Positions 26,452 through 36,654 of a stretch of DNA of 64,000 bases are shown in pieces. The notes under the pieces are model-generated. The model did not search any database. It was not told the DNA's origin and saw nothing but the letters and a program-made list of their open reading frames with translations. The position numbers and the translations under genes were made by a program. Each line of letters opens with the position of its first letter. The first letter of the stretch is position 1. The stretch comes from Kroppenstedtia guangzhouensis (GTDB taxonomy: Bacteria > Bacillota > Bacilli > Thermoactinomycetales > DSM-45169), in the NCBI RefSeq assembly GCF_014637345.1, contig NZ_BMEX01000001.1:428156-492155 (forward strand), given 5' to 3'.

Positions 26452-29064
26452 GTGGCCAAGTATACTCCGATGATTCAACAGTATCTTTCAATCAAGGCGG
26501 ATTATCCCGATGCCTTTTTATTTTTTCGTTTAGGCGATTTTTATGAGATGTTTTTTGAGGATGCCCGCAAGGCGGCGGAAGAGTTGGAGATCACCCTGAC
26601 CTCCAGAGATGGCGGAGGGGAGAGAATTCCCATGTGCGGAGTGCCTTTTCACTCCGCGGAGGTGTACATCAGCCGTCTGATCGGAAAGGGTTACAAAGTG
26701 GCCATCTGTGAGCAGATGGAAGATCCCGCTGCGGCCAAGGGGGTGGTCCGACGGGAAGTGGTCCGGGTGATCACCCCGGGCACAGTGATGGAAGAGAAGA
26801 TGCTCGCTGAGCGGGAGAATAACTTTCTGGCAGCCTTGACCTGTCATCGGAAGCATTATGCGCTGGCGGCGGCGGATTTGTCCACGGGGGAGTTTTATGT
26901 GACGGATGTTGCCGGAGGTGGGGTACGTGTGATCGATGAGCTGGCGGCATACCAACCAAAGGAAGTGCTTCTGGCCCCCTGTTTGGAAGAAAAAGGGTCT
27001 CTCCTGGAAGAACTCCGTCTCCGCCTCGGGGCTGTGATCACGGTTACAGGAAAGGACGAACTCCCGTCTCAAGAGGAGCGGGTCAGGATGCTGGGTGAGC
27101 ATTTTCCCGATGACTGGGAAACGCTGACCACCCCGATTCACGAAGAGGTGGCCTGTCTGCTCCTTTCCTATTTGCAACGTACCCAGAAGCGGGGACTTTC
27201 CCATGTGAACCGGATTCGTCGTTATGATGCCGAGCAATTTATGGTACTGGATGTTTCAGCGCGTCAGACGTTGGAGTTGACCCAATCGTTGCGGGAAGGC
27301 AGAAAAGAGGGTACCCTTTACGGCTTGTTGGATCGGACCGCGACAGCGATGGGCAGCCGGTTGTTAAAAAAATGGCTGGACAAGCCTCTGTTGGACTTGA
27401 ATGAGATCAGAAAACGTCAGGAAGAGATTCAGGCTTTGACGGACCATTTGATCCTGTTGGAGGAGATCCGTGACCAACTCAAAGGGGTTTATGATCTGGA
27501 ACGACTGTGTGCCCGTATTGCCTACGGATCGGCCAACGGACGGGATCTCATCTCTCTCCGGCGTTCTCTGGAAAAAATCCCTGATTTGAAACGTTGTTTG
27601 TCCGAAACAGATTCCAGTGCACTGATCTTTATCGCTGAGGGATTGGATCCTTTACGGGAAGTGGTGGAGCTGACCGCAAAGTCCATTGCGGATGAGGCTC
27701 CGGTATCGGTCCGGGAAGGCAACCTGATCAAAGATGGGTACGATGAAGAGCTGGATCGTCTCCGTGAAGTGCAGCGGGACGGCAGAGGTTGGATCACCCG
27801 CCTGGAACAGCGGGAGCGTGAAGCGACCGGGATTCGCTCGCTCAAGGTGGGGTTTAATAAGGTATTTGGCTATTATATCGAGGTGACTAAAGCCAATCTG
27901 CGCCATCTTCCTGAAGGGAGATACCAACGGAAGCAAACCCTGGCCAATGCGGAACGCTTTGTCACTCCCGAGTTGAAAGAGCGGGAGCGATTAATTCTGG
28001 AGGCGGAAGAAAAATCAGTGGAACTGGAGTATCAACTGTTCACCCAAGTCCGGGAACGGGTGGCAAAGGAGATCCCGCGGATCCAGATGCTGGCGGATCG
28101 GGTGGCTCGTCTCGACGTGCTTCATTCCCTGGCGGCGGTATCCGGAAAATACGGATATGTCCGGCCTGAAATCAACCGGGAAGGCCGGATCCGGATTGAG
28201 GGGGGGCGTCATCCGGTGGTGGAAGCGGCCATGTCAGACGGAGAGTTTGTTCCCAATGACACTCGGATGGATCAACAGGAACATCAGGTGCTGCTGATCA
28301 CCGGCCCCAACATGGCAGGCAAGAGTACATATATGCGTCAAGTTGCCCTGATCACGCTGATGGCGCAGATCGGCTGCTTTGTACCGGCGCGCCGGGCTGA
28401 GATCGGGATTGTCGACCGTATCTTCACCCGGATCGGTGCCGCGGATGATTTGGTCGGTGGTCGCAGCACCTTTATGGTGGAAATGGATGAGACCCGGTTG
28501 GCCCTGGCCCAAGCGACTTCCCGAAGTCTGATCTTGTTGGATGAGGTGGGACGTGGAACTTCCACCTATGATGGAATGGCCCTGGCCCATGCGATTGTGG
28601 AGTATATTCACGATCACGTAGGAGCGAAGACACTGTTTTCCACCCATTATCATGAGTTGACACACCTGGAGGCGGATTTGCCCCGGATGGTGAATCTTCA
28701 CGCCCGCTGTGTGGAAAAAGAGGGTGAGGTTGTCTTCTTGCACCGGATGGAGCCGGGGGGAGCTGATCGCAGTTATGGAATTCATGTGGCCCAGCTGGCC
28801 GGAATGCCTGCCGAAGTCATCCGAAGAGCGCGGGATCTTCTGGAAAACCTGGAAGGGCGTTTGGAAACGGCGGGGGCTCGCCAACCGGATCTGTTCTCCT
28901 TTGCTGAACCCGCGGCGAAACCGGCCTGCTCCCGGGAAGAAGAGGAGATATTGAACGCTCTGCGGGAGTGGGATCTTCTCAACCGGACTCCTATGGAAAC
29001 AATCCAGTTCCTCTTTGACTTGCAAAGGAAACTGAAGGCGAAGGGGGCGGGGATCGATGGGTGA
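26452..29064 (+). CDS. mutS: DNA mismatch repair protein MutS
   Basis: 870 residues from a GTG with CGGAGGT 8 nt upstream; the open frame runs 57 codons further back without a ribosome site. Mismatch-reading F-x-E motif in GDFYEMF near residue 36, Walker A GPNMAGKST near 617, Walker B LILLDEVGRGTSTYDG near 692 and a C-terminal helix-turn-helix region. It recognises mismatches and recruits MutL. It overlaps mutL by 8 bp, so the pair is coupled. Confidence 0.98.
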   Translation: MAKYTPMIQQYLSIKADYPDAFLFFRLGDFYEMFFEDARKAAEELEITLTSRDGGGERIPMCGVPFHSAEVYISRLIGKGYKVAICEQMEDPAAAKGVVRREVVRVITPGTVMEEKMLAERENNFLAALTCHRKHYALAAADLSTGEFYVTDVAGGGVRVIDELAAYQPKEVLLAPCLEEKGSLLEELRLRLGAVITVTGKDELPSQEERVRMLGEHFPDDWETLTTPIHEEVACLLLSYLQRTQKRGLSHVNRIRRYDAEQFMVLDVSARQTLELTQSLREGRKEGTLYGLLDRTATAMGSRLLKKWLDKPLLDLNEIRKRQEEIQALTDHLILLEEIRDQLKGVYDLERLCARIAYGSANGRDLISLRRSLEKIPDLKRCLSETDSSALIFIAEGLDPLREVVELTAKSIADEAPVSVREGNLIKDGYDEELDRLREVQRDGRGWITRLEQREREATGIRSLKVGFNKVFGYYIEVTKANLRHLPEGRYQRKQTLANAERFVTPELKERERLILEAEEKSVELEYQLFTQVRERVAKEIPRIQMLADRVARLDVLHSLAAVSGKYGYVRPEINREGRIRIEGGRHPVVEAAMSDGEFVPNDTRMDQQEHQVLLITGPNMAGKSTYMRQVALITLMAQIGCFVPARRAEIGIVDRIFTRIGAADDLVGGRSTFMVEMDETRLALAQATSRSLILLDEVGRGTSTYDGMALAHAIVEYIHDHVGAKTLFSTHYHELTHLEADLPRMVNLHARCVEKEGEVVFLHRMEPGGADRSYGIHVAQLAGMPAEVIRRARDLLENLEGRLETAGARQPDLFSFAEPAAKPACSREEEEILNALREWDLLNRTPMETIQFLFDLQRKLKAKGAGIDG

Positions 29065-30895
29065 GATCCGTCTGCTGGATGATCAATTGGCCAACCGGAT
29101 CGCCGCCGGAGAGGTGGTGGAACGGCCAGCCTCAGTGGTGAAGGAGTTAGTGGAAAACGCTCTAGATGCCGGAGCGGACCGGATTCACATCGAGATCACC
29201 GAGGGAGGCATCCGTTCCATCCGGGTTTCCGACAACGGGCAGGGGATGGATCGGGAAGATGTTCTCCTCGCATTTGAACGGCATGCCACCAGCAAAATCC
29301 GCCGGGCTCGGGATCTGTTTTCCATCCGCTCTCTGGGATTTAGGGGAGAGGCGTTGCCCAGTATCGCTTCCGTCTCCAAACTCACCCTGACGACCGCCCG
29401 GGCGGAGGGGATCGGGACCCGCTTGGTGCTGGAGGGCGGAAAACTGCTATCCACGGAGGATGCGGCCCGTTCGACTGGAACCGAGGTGACGGTGGAGGAG
29501 CTGTTCTTCAATACTCCGGCCCGTTTGAAATATTTAAAAACCGTCAACACTGAAGTTAGCCATGTGGCGGATCATGTGGGACGGCAAGCGTTGGCACACC
29601 CAACAGTCTCCTTTGTCCTGATCCATAATGGAAAGGAATTGTTCCGGACTCCGGGAGATGGGAAGTTGCTCCATGTGGCCCATGTTTTGTACGGGAAACA
29701 GGTGGCCCGCAAGATGTTGCCAGTTGATGGGGAGGATATGGATTTTAAGGTGGAGGGATTGGCGGCGAAGCCGGAGGTGACCCGATCCAACCGTTCTTAT
29801 ATCTCGATTGTGGTCAACGGGCGTTACATCCGGAATATTCCCGTGTCGCAGGCGGTTCTTCGGGGTTATGACACGTTGTTGCCCATTGGCCGTTACCCCA
29901 TTGTCGTCCTTTCTCTGAGTATGGATCCCAAGTTGGTGGATGTGAATGTCCATCCGGCTAAGTTGGAAGTGCGGTTCAGTAAGGAGAAGGAGCTCTGCCG
30001 GTTGATCGAGGGGGCATTGAAGGCTTGTTTCCGCGAACATGTTCTGATCCCCCAAGCGGCTTCCCCCCGACAGGAGCACCGCTCGATATCTTCCCCGGTG
30101 CAACAGCGGCTGCAATGGGACGCTTCTTCTCCCCGAGGGAAGAGAGAGGGGAGCTGGAAAGTCAGGGAGACGGGGCCGTTGCTTCCCTCAGACCCCAAGC
30201 CGTCGGTTCCCTCCAGACCTGATCCCCCCCGTCCAGTATCGAATGATGCCCCCCTTGGCGAGGAGAAAAAAATCGAACCGATGGAAGGGGCGGAGGAGCG
30301 TAGGTCCGATGATGAGTTGCCCGATCTGACCCCCTTGACCCAGATTCACGGAACCTATATTATCGCTCAGTCTGAGGATGGGTTCTACCTGATGGACCAG
30401 CATGCAGCACATGAACGGATTTATTATGAGCGGTTTTACAGTCGGATGCAGGAGAAGGATGGCAGGTTACAACCCCTGCTCATGCCATTGACAGTGGAAT
30501 GCACTCCGGCGGAAGCGGAGATGATCCGGCATTGGGCTCCTCATCTCTCGAAGTTGGGGATGGAGATGGAACCCTTCGGAAATACCGCTTTTTTGGTTCG
30601 TTCCCATCCTGTGTGGTTTCCGAGAGGGAGCGAGGAAGAGTTGTTGTGGGAGGTCCTCGACTGGGTGAAGAGAGGAGAGCGGGTGGACCCGGCCCGGCTT
30701 CAGGATGACGGTGCCAAGCTGATGGCCTGCAAAGCGGCGATCAAGGCGAATCGTCACCTCCGCCGAGAAGAGATGGAAAGCCTGATTCAACAGCTGAGGG
30801 CATGTGTCACACCCTACACCTGCCCTCACGGACGACCGATTCTGATTCATTTTTCCACTTATGAAATCGAAAAGATGTTTAAACGGGTGATGTAG
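29057..30895 (+). CDS. mutL: DNA mismatch repair protein MutL
   Basis: 612 residues. GHKL ATPase motifs: ENALDAGA near 34, DNGQGM near 59 and GFRGEALPS near 95. A Pro/Ser-rich linker spans about 340-430. The endonuclease motif DQHAAHERIYYE (DQHA-X2-E-X4-E) near 447 and CPHGRP near the end are intact, so it should nick DNA itself, as in species without MutH. It overlaps mutS and is followed directly by the methyltransferase gene. Confidence 0.98.
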   Translation: MGEIRLLDDQLANRIAAGEVVERPASVVKELVENALDAGADRIHIEITEGGIRSIRVSDNGQGMDREDVLLAFERHATSKIRRARDLFSIRSLGFRGEALPSIASVSKLTLTTARAEGIGTRLVLEGGKLLSTEDAARSTGTEVTVEELFFNTPARLKYLKTVNTEVSHVADHVGRQALAHPTVSFVLIHNGKELFRTPGDGKLLHVAHVLYGKQVARKMLPVDGEDMDFKVEGLAAKPEVTRSNRSYISIVVNGRYIRNIPVSQAVLRGYDTLLPIGRYPIVVLSLSMDPKLVDVNVHPAKLEVRFSKEKELCRLIEGALKACFREHVLIPQAASPRQEHRSISSPVQQRLQWDASSPRGKREGSWKVRETGPLLPSDPKPSVPSRPDPPRPVSNDAPLGEEKKIEPMEGAEERRSDDELPDLTPLTQIHGTYIIAQSEDGFYLMDQHAAHERIYYERFYSRMQEKDGRLQPLLMPLTVECTPAEAEMIRHWAPHLSKLGMEMEPFGNTAFLVRSHPVWFPRGSEEELLWEVLDWVKRGERVDPARLQDDGAKLMACKAAIKANRHLRREEMESLIQQLRACVTPYTCPHGRPILIHFSTYEIEKMFKRVM

Positions 30896-31669
30896 GTGGT
30901 GATCGTGACAACATCCCGACGGCCCCAGGAAGAAGAACGGCTGTGGGCCGAACGGATCGCCCGCAGGATGGGAGTCCACTGTCTGCCCCGCGAGAACCGT
31001 TCCTTGATCCGGATGATGAAAGAAACCGCTACCGATGCTGTGGTGGTGGTGGGAAGTGATGGAGCACACTGGGAGGACCGGGAGGGGAACACCTTCCGCT
31101 TTCATCCCAACCTGGCCGCTCTGCGAGTGAAGGAACTGGCGGCCGGGGGGGCGGATGCCTTGGTGATTGCGGCAAGTCTCCAACCGGGGGATCGGGTCCT
31201 GGACTGTACGTTGGGACTGGGGGCGGATGCCATTGTTGCAGCCCATGTGACAGGAGAGGCAGGGGAAGTGGTGGGACTGGAAAGTCAGCCAGTGATCGCA
31301 GCGCTGGTGGATTACGGCCTGCGACATTACCCGGCGGCTTCCCCCTGGCTGGTGCAGGCGATGCAGGGGATCCGGGTGGTGTGTGTCGATTACCGGGAGT
31401 ACCTTCGCCGCGCAGGAGATGACTCTTTTGATGTGATCCTGTTTGATCCGATGTTCCGGCAGACCGTCACCCGTTCCTCCGCCCTCCAGGCCTTGAAAAT
31501 CCTGGCCAATCCCGAACCTCTGGATCCAGAGTCGGTCCGGGAGGCGCTCCGGGTGGCACGGAAACGGGTGGTGCTCAAGGAGCGGCTGATGAGCGGGGAG
31601 TTTGAACGACTTGGATTCCGGGTGGTAAAGGAGGCTTCCAACTATGCATTCGGAATCCGAGAACCCTGA
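30896..31669 (+). CDS. Class I SAM-dependent methyltransferase (RsmJ/DUF548-like)
   Basis: 257 residues starting at one of three GTG codons directly after the mutL stop. SAM-binding motif DCTLGLGADAIV near residue 103 and a catalytic-type FDPMF motif near 183 resemble the RsmJ-like family of 16S rRNA guanine methyltransferases. Genes of this type commonly sit between mutL and miaA in Bacillales. The stop overlaps the miaA start by 26 bp. The substrate is inferred from the family, not shown. Confidence 0.8.
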   Translation: MVIVTTSRRPQEEERLWAERIARRMGVHCLPRENRSLIRMMKETATDAVVVVGSDGAHWEDREGNTFRFHPNLAALRVKELAAGGADALVIAASLQPGDRVLDCTLGLGADAIVAAHVTGEAGEVVGLESQPVIAALVDYGLRHYPAASPWLVQAMQGIRVVCVDYREYLRRAGDDSFDVILFDPMFRQTVTRSSALQALKILANPEPLDPESVREALRVARKRVVLKERLMSGEFERLGFRVVKEASNYAFGIREP

Positions 31670-32597
31670 AGAACAAGACCTGCTGGTGATCGTGGGGCCC
31701 ACTGCCGTGGGGAAGACCGCACTTAGCCTCTCACTGGCCCGGGAATTTCGGGGGGAGGTGATCTCGGGGGATTCGATGCAGGTGTATCGCCATATGGACA
31801 TTGGAACTGCCAAGGCATCTCGGGAAGAGCGGGCGGCGGTTCCCCATCATCTGATCGATCAGGTGGAGCCGGATGTCCCTTTTTCCGTGGAAGAGTTTCA
31901 GCGGCTGGCCCGGGAGAAAATTGAAGAGATCCAGGCCCGTGGACATCTTCCGATGCTGGTGGGAGGAACCGGCCTTTATATCCAGGCGGTCACCCATGGT
32001 TATCGATTACCCGGGGTTGGAGAAGATCCCGGGTTCCGGGAGAAGTTGCATCAGCTGGCGGATCGGGAGGGAAACGAAGCCCTCCATCGACGGTTGCAGT
32101 CGGTGGATCCGGAAGGGGCGGCCCGCCTTCATCCCAACGATCGACGACGGGTGATCCGGGCTCTGGAGATTCACCGGGTGACCGGAAAGCCGCTGACAGA
32201 GGTGCAGACCCAAACTCCTCCGCCTTACCGGATCCTGTGGATCGGTCTGACGATGCCCCGGGATCGGTTGTATGAACGGGTCAATTTCCGGGTGGATCAG
32301 ATGATGGCGGCGGGATTGTTACAGGAGGTGAAGGCGCTCCGGGAGCGGGGCTGCCACCGGGATCTCGTTTCGATGCAGGCTCTCGGCTACAAGGAGTTGA
32401 TGAGTCACCTGGAAGGAGAGATTCCCCTGGAGGAGGCGGTGGTTCAGATTAAGCAGCGGACCCGGAAGTTTGCCAAACGTCAGCTTTCCTGGTTTCGGAG
32501 ACTGCCAGAGATCCACTGGTTTGATGTCACCCGGGAAAATTCAGGGAAAGAAATTCGCGCTCTTGTAGCAGGAAACTTCCCTCAGTACAAAGAATAG
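31644..32597 (+). CDS. miaA: tRNA dimethylallyltransferase
   Basis: 317 residues. P-loop GPTAVGKTALSLSLA near 18, the DSMQVYRHMDIGTAK segment near 46 and VGGTGLYIQA near 109 identify MiaA, which puts the dimethylallyl group on A37 of tRNAs reading U-starting codons. MiaB then thiomethylates that base. AAAGGAGG precedes the ATG, which lies inside the methyltransferase gene. hfq follows 39 bp later. Confidence 0.97.
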   Translation: MHSESENPEEQDLLVIVGPTAVGKTALSLSLAREFRGEVISGDSMQVYRHMDIGTAKASREERAAVPHHLIDQVEPDVPFSVEEFQRLAREKIEEIQARGHLPMLVGGTGLYIQAVTHGYRLPGVGEDPGFREKLHQLADREGNEALHRRLQSVDPEGAARLHPNDRRRVIRALEIHRVTGKPLTEVQTQTPPPYRILWIGLTMPRDRLYERVNFRVDQMMAAGLLQEVKALRERGCHRDLVSMQALGYKELMSHLEGEIPLEEAVVQIKQRTRKFAKRQLSWFRRLPEIHWFDVTRENSGKEIRALVAGNFPQYKE

Positions 32598-32636
32598 AGT
32601 AAACTAATGCCAAAATGTACATAGGAGGTACAAACC

Positions 32637-32882
32637 TTGAAGCAATCGATCAACATCCAGGACACTTTTCTGAACCAAATCCGAAAAGAATCAGTGCCGG
32701 TCACCATCTATTTGATTAACGGTTTTCAGTTGCGGGGAGTGGTGCGGGGATTTGATAATTTCACCATCGTGATCGACTCGGACGGCAAGCAGCAGATGGT
32801 GTACAAACATGCCATCTCCACATTCACCCCGGCACGGTCGGTGTCCTTGATGTCCAATGATGATAGCAATAAGCAAAGCTAA
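32637..32882 (+). CDS. hfq: RNA chaperone Hfq
   Basis: 81 residues from a TTG start with AGGAGGT upstream. Sm1 motif region [20 protein letters not shown] and Sm2 motif YKHAIST are present. It forms a hexamer and binds small RNAs and mRNAs. The short acidic or polar tail is typical of Gram-positive Hfq. Position after miaA is the conserved one. A strong terminator follows directly. Confidence 0.97.
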   Translation: MKQSINIQDTFLNQIRKESVPVTIYLINGFQLRGVVRGFDNFTIVIDSDGKQQMVYKHAISTFTPARSVSLMSNDDSNKQS

Positions 32883-32907
32883 AACCAAGTGGTCCACACT
32901 TGGTTTT
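32881..32907 (+). terminator. Intrinsic terminator after hfq
   Basis: An 11-bp stem (32881-32891 with 32897-32907) followed by TT; the stem overlaps the hfq stop. Confidence 0.88.
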
Positions 32908-32990
32908 TTCATTTCTGTGCAGTCACTCACCAACAGCTGGGCGGATGCGTATATATAGATGAGCCGATTCCAGCAAAGAGGTGACCGGAT

Positions 32991-33962
32991 ATGGCAAGCC
33001 GCGTGATCACAAAGGAACCCCATCGCTTCCATGTGGTATTGAACCACAGCAAGAGGAACACCTCTTTCCAGCCCCGGGATCTACCAGGTCTCAGTCAAGA
33101 GGGAGACGAACATCTCCCGCTGAGACGATGCATGGAGGAGTTGGACCGTTTGGTGGGTCTTTCAGGGATCAAGAGTTTCATCCATGAAATCTATGCCTGG
33201 CTGACGGTGGGCAAGCGACGCTCGGCAGCGGGTCTGGTGACGGAAAATCAAGTTTTGCACATGGTTTTCGAGGGAAATCCGGGAACCGGGAAAACCACGG
33301 TGGCCCGGATCATGGGCCGTCTGCTCAAAGAGATGGAGATACTGAGCAAAGGTCACCTGTTGGAAGTGGAGCGGGCGGATCTGGTGGGGGAATATATCGG
33401 GCACACGGCACAAAAAACGAGGGAACACGTTAAGCAAGCTCTGGGCGGAATTTTGTTCATCGATGAAGCGTACTCTCTTTCCCGGGGTGGGGAAAAGGAT
33501 TTCGGTAAAGAGGCGATTGACACCCTGGTCAAATCGATGGAAGATCATAAGAACGATTTTGTGTTGATTCTGGCCGGTTATCCCGGTGAGATGAAACGGT
33601 TTTTGCGGTCCAATCCGGGTCTTCCCTCCCGCTTTCCGATCCACCTTCGTTTTCCCGATTTCAGTGTGGATGAACTGGTCCGGATTGCCCGGGGGATGGT
33701 GGAGGAGCGTCAGTATCGTTTTTCCGGGCCGGCGTTGGAGAAATTGCAACGCCATCTGGCAAAGGTGGTGGCCATTCCTGGAGAATCCTTTGGAAATGGA
33801 CGTTATGTGCGGAATCTGGTGGAGCAAGCGATCCGCAATCAGGCAGTGCGTCTGTTGGACAGTCGCTATGTGTCCCGGGATGAACTGATGATGCTTCAGT
33901 CGGAGGATCTTTCCTTTCCGAAAAAAAAAGAGACAGAGCTCCCCTTTCGATTCGCTCCTTGA
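32991..33962 (+). CDS. spoVK: Stage V sporulation protein K (CbxX-type AAA ATPase)
   Basis: 323 residues. Walker [13 protein letters not shown] near 95, [10 protein letters not shown] near 134, Walker [11 protein letters not shown] near 153 and sensor/arginine-finger segments typical of the CbbX/SpoVK family. SpoVK is needed in late spore maturation in the mother cell. GAGGTG precedes the ATG. The position between hfq and hflX is that of B. subtilis. The client protein that it remodels is not known. Confidence 0.93.
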   Translation: MASRVITKEPHRFHVVLNHSKRNTSFQPRDLPGLSQEGDEHLPLRRCMEELDRLVGLSGIKSFIHEIYAWLTVGKRRSAAGLVTENQVLHMVFEGNPGTGKTTVARIMGRLLKEMEILSKGHLLEVERADLVGEYIGHTAQKTREHVKQALGGILFIDEAYSLSRGGEKDFGKEAIDTLVKSMEDHKNDFVLILAGYPGEMKRFLRSNPGLPSRFPIHLRFPDFSVDELVRIARGMVEERQYRFSGPALEKLQRHLAKVVAIPGESFGNGRYVRNLVEQAIRNQAVRLLDSRYVSRDELMMLQSEDLSFPKKKETELPFRFAP

Positions 33963-33965
33963 ATT

Positions 33966-33987
33966 CCCGGCTGCAGGAAGTGCCGGG
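33966..33987 (+). terminator. Intrinsic terminator after spoVK
   Basis: CCCGGC (33966-33971) pairs with GCCGGG (33982-33987), followed by TTTCTTTTTT. Confidence 0.8.
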
Positions 33988-34004
33988 TTTCTTTTTTCCG
34001 GTCA

Positions 34005-34013
34005 TGGTATAAT
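34005..34013 (+). promoter_or_regulatory. Extended -10 promoter of hflX
   Basis: TG-G-TATAAT at 34005-34013, with no clear -35. Confidence 0.6.
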
Positions 34014-34056
34014 CATCTTACAAGATGGTTTCACGTTCCAAGGAGGATGAGCGAAG

Positions 34057-35319
34057 ATCGAGACGGAGAATGGCAGTGAGCGGGCGATGTTGGTGGGTTG
34101 CGGCAGCGGGAGGGAGACGGCTGCCATCCACTCTTCCCTGACAGAGTTGGAGCGACTGGCGCATACGGCCGGTGCCACGGTGGTGGACACCGTGATCCAA
34201 CACCGGGATGCACCGGATCCCGGATGGATGATCGGCCGGGGGAAGGTGGAGGAATTGGCCCAAACCGTTGAAGAGGAAAGGATTGACCTGATCCTCTTTG
34301 ACCGGGAGTTGTCCCCGGTTCAGTTGGTCAACCTGGAACGCCGGATTCCCTGCAAGGTGTTGGACCGAACCCAGCTGATCTTGGATATCTTCGCCATGCG
34401 TGCGCGAACGAAGGAAGGAAGTCTTCAAGTGGAGTTGGCCCAGCTGGAGTATTCCCTGCCCAGGCTGGCCGGTAGGGGCAGGGAGATGTCCCGCTTGGGA
34501 GGGGGGATCGGAACCCGCGGTCCCGGGGAAAAGAAACTGGAGACGGATCGACGCCATATCCGACGTCGCATCCGGGATCTGAAACGGGAGTTGGAGGGGG
34601 TCCGCAAACACCGCCGGCTTCACCAGCATCGCCGCCGGAAGATGGATATGATCCAAGTGGCTCTCGTCGGATACACCAATGCGGGAAAATCGACGCTGCT
34701 CAACCGCTTGACCGGCGCCGGGGTGAAGGAGGAAGATCGGTTGTTTGCCACGCTGGATCCGACCTCCCGGTTTCTGGATCTGCCGTCGGGGGAGAAAGTG
34801 TTGTTGACGGATACTGTCGGTTTCATCCGTAATCTCCCTCACCATCTGGTGGCTGCTTTTCGTTCCACGTTGGAGCAAGTGAGGGAGGCGGATCTTCTGC
34901 TCCATGTGGTGGATGGGAGCCACCCTGAAGCGATGGAACAAATGAAGGCGGTGGACCAGGTTCTGGACGATTTGGGTGCTGGTGAGGTTCCCGTGTTGAC
35001 GGTCTTTAACAAAGCGGATCGGGAGGCTGGAGCGATCCTGTCCGCAGAGGGTGAAACGATCCGAATCTCCGCTTATGATGCAGACGACCGGGAACGATTG
35101 AAGGAGAAGATCGACCAAGTGTTGAACGCGGTTCAGATACACGGCTCGGCAGAGATTCCGGTATCCCGGGGGGAGATGATTTCCAATCTCTACCGGGCGG
35201 CCGAGATCGTTCATACCGAGGTGACCGATTTGACGCTGAAGATGGAGTTCCGGTTACCACTCCGTCGCTATGAACGGATGTCACCGGAGATGAAAAGTTT
35301 GATCCGGAAGGATATTTGA
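34057..35319 (+). CDS. hflX: GTPase HflX
   Basis: 420 residues if read from ATC at 34057; 410 from the ATG at 34087. N-terminal HflX domain with GRGKVEELAQ, a helical linker, the HflX glycine-rich segment SRLGGGIGTRGPGEK, then the G domain: G1 GYTNAGKST near 204, G3 DTVGFIRNLP near 252 and G4 NKAD near 318. It splits stalled ribosomes. The strong AAGGAGG site is 8-10 nt before the ATC, and residues ETENGSERAMLVG after it match the usual HflX N-terminus. The ATG lacks a ribosome site, and an in-frame TGA lies just upstream of the ATC. Confidence 0.93.
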   Translation: METENGSERAMLVGCGSGRETAAIHSSLTELERLAHTAGATVVDTVIQHRDAPDPGWMIGRGKVEELAQTVEEERIDLILFDRELSPVQLVNLERRIPCKVLDRTQLILDIFAMRARTKEGSLQVELAQLEYSLPRLAGRGREMSRLGGGIGTRGPGEKKLETDRRHIRRRIRDLKRELEGVRKHRRLHQHRRRKMDMIQVALVGYTNAGKSTLLNRLTGAGVKEEDRLFATLDPTSRFLDLPSGEKVLLTDTVGFIRNLPHHLVAAFRSTLEQVREADLLLHVVDGSHPEAMEQMKAVDQVLDDLGAGEVPVLTVFNKADREAGAILSAEGETIRISAYDADDRERLKEKIDQVLNAVQIHGSAEIPVSRGEMISNLYRAAEIVHTEVTDLTLKMEFRLPLRRYERMSPEMKSLIRKDI

Positions 35320-35343
35320 GATGGATCAGAATACAGAAATGGT

Positions 35344-36654
35344 GTGTGGATGGTGTACAAGAATTTTAAACATGGAACCAAGCTCAAACTGTGGAAAGAA
35401 GAGGCGGAACTCCGGATCGCCCCCAAGTTGAAGGAGATTGAAGAACGGGTGGACCACCATCAGTGGCGGCTCTTAAAGGCCTATCGGGAGGAAGGGGTGA
35501 GCGATGTTCATCTGGCTTCCTCCACGGGCTACGGCTATGATGATGCGGGACGGGAGAGCCTGGAGAGGATTGTGGCAGGGATTTTCGGAGCAGAGACGGC
35601 TTTGTTCCGCCCTCAGATCGTCTCCGGCACCCATGCCATCGCCTCCTGTCTGTTCGGGGTGCTCCGTCCGGGGGAGGAGCTGATATATATTACCGGTGCG
35701 CCCTACGACACTTTGGACCAGGTGATCGGTAAGGAGAAGGACGGCTCTGGCTCCCTGGCCGACTACGGAATCAGCTACCGGGCGGTTCCTCTCACCTCTG
35801 ATGACAAGGTCGATTGGCCGGCAGTGACAGCCGCTGTCGGCCCCCGAACCCGTTGCATCGGGATTCAACGCTCTCGGGGATATTCTCCCCGGGCATCGTT
35901 CACGGTGGCGGAGATCGGGGAGATGATTCAAAAGATCCGGAAGCTCTGTCCCCATGCCGTCGTCTTTGTGGATAATTGTTACGGGGAGTTTGTGGAGGAG
36001 GAGGAACCGACCCATGTGGGTGCCGATCTGATCGCCGGCTCTCTCATCAAAAATCCGGGCGGGGGCTTGGCCAAATCCGGTGGTTATATCGCCGGCCGCC
36101 GGGAATGGGTGGATCGCGCCGCTGCCCGTTTGGTGGCTCCGGGAATTCTCGCGGAGGGGGGAGCCACTCATGGTTATACCCGGGATCTGTATCAAGGTTT
36201 TTTTCTGGCTCCCCATGTGGTGGGGGAAGCCTTAAAAGGAGCTGTCTTCGCATCGGCGTTGTTGGAGAGCGCTGGCTTTGAATCGACGCCCCGTTGGGAG
36301 GAGCCCCGCACAGACATTATTCAACAGATCCGCCTGGGGAACCCGGATCTGTTGATCGCTTTCTGTCAAGGGATCCAGGCCGCCTCCCCGGTGGATGCCC
36401 ATGTAAGGCCGGAGCCTTCCCCGATGCCGGGTTATGAAGATCCAGTGATCATGGCGGCGGGAACCTTCGTCCAGGGAGCCAGTATTGAATTGTCGGCGGA
36501 CGGTCCCCTGCGGCCGCCCTATCTGGCCTATATGCAGGGAGGACTTACCTATTCTCATGTGAAGATCGGGATCTTGACGGCGCTGGATCGGATGCTGGAG
36601 CATAGCCATCTCTTCCCGTCCGGATCCTCGGAATCACCGGAGGGAGAAGGATAA
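35344..36654 (+). CDS. ynbB: YnbB-type PLP-dependent lyase (methionine gamma-lyase/aluminium-resistance family)
   Basis: 436 residues from GTG, or two codons fewer from ATG at 35350; the ribosome site is weak. The family PF06838 segments VSGTHAIASCLFGVLRPG near 95, FVDNCYGEF near 206 and SLIKNPGGGLAKSGGY near 231 (PLP lysine region) are clear. Relatives are annotated as methionine gamma-lyase-like or aluminium resistance proteins; the true substrate is unsettled. It keeps the B. subtilis hflX-ynbB-glnR order and overlaps the DUF456 gene by one base. Confidence 0.9.
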   Translation: MWMVYKNFKHGTKLKLWKEEAELRIAPKLKEIEERVDHHQWRLLKAYREEGVSDVHLASSTGYGYDDAGRESLERIVAGIFGAETALFRPQIVSGTHAIASCLFGVLRPGEELIYITGAPYDTLDQVIGKEKDGSGSLADYGISYRAVPLTSDDKVDWPAVTAAVGPRTRCIGIQRSRGYSPRASFTVAEIGEMIQKIRKLCPHAVVFVDNCYGEFVEEEEPTHVGADLIAGSLIKNPGGGLAKSGGYIAGRREWVDRAAARLVAPGILAEGGATHGYTRDLYQGFFLAPHVVGEALKGAVFASALLESAGFESTPRWEEPRTDIIQQIRLGNPDLLIAFCQGIQAASPVDAHVRPEPSPMPGYEDPVIMAAGTFVQGASIELSADGPLRPPYLAYMQGGLTYSHVKIGILTALDRMLEHSHLFPSGSSESPEGEG

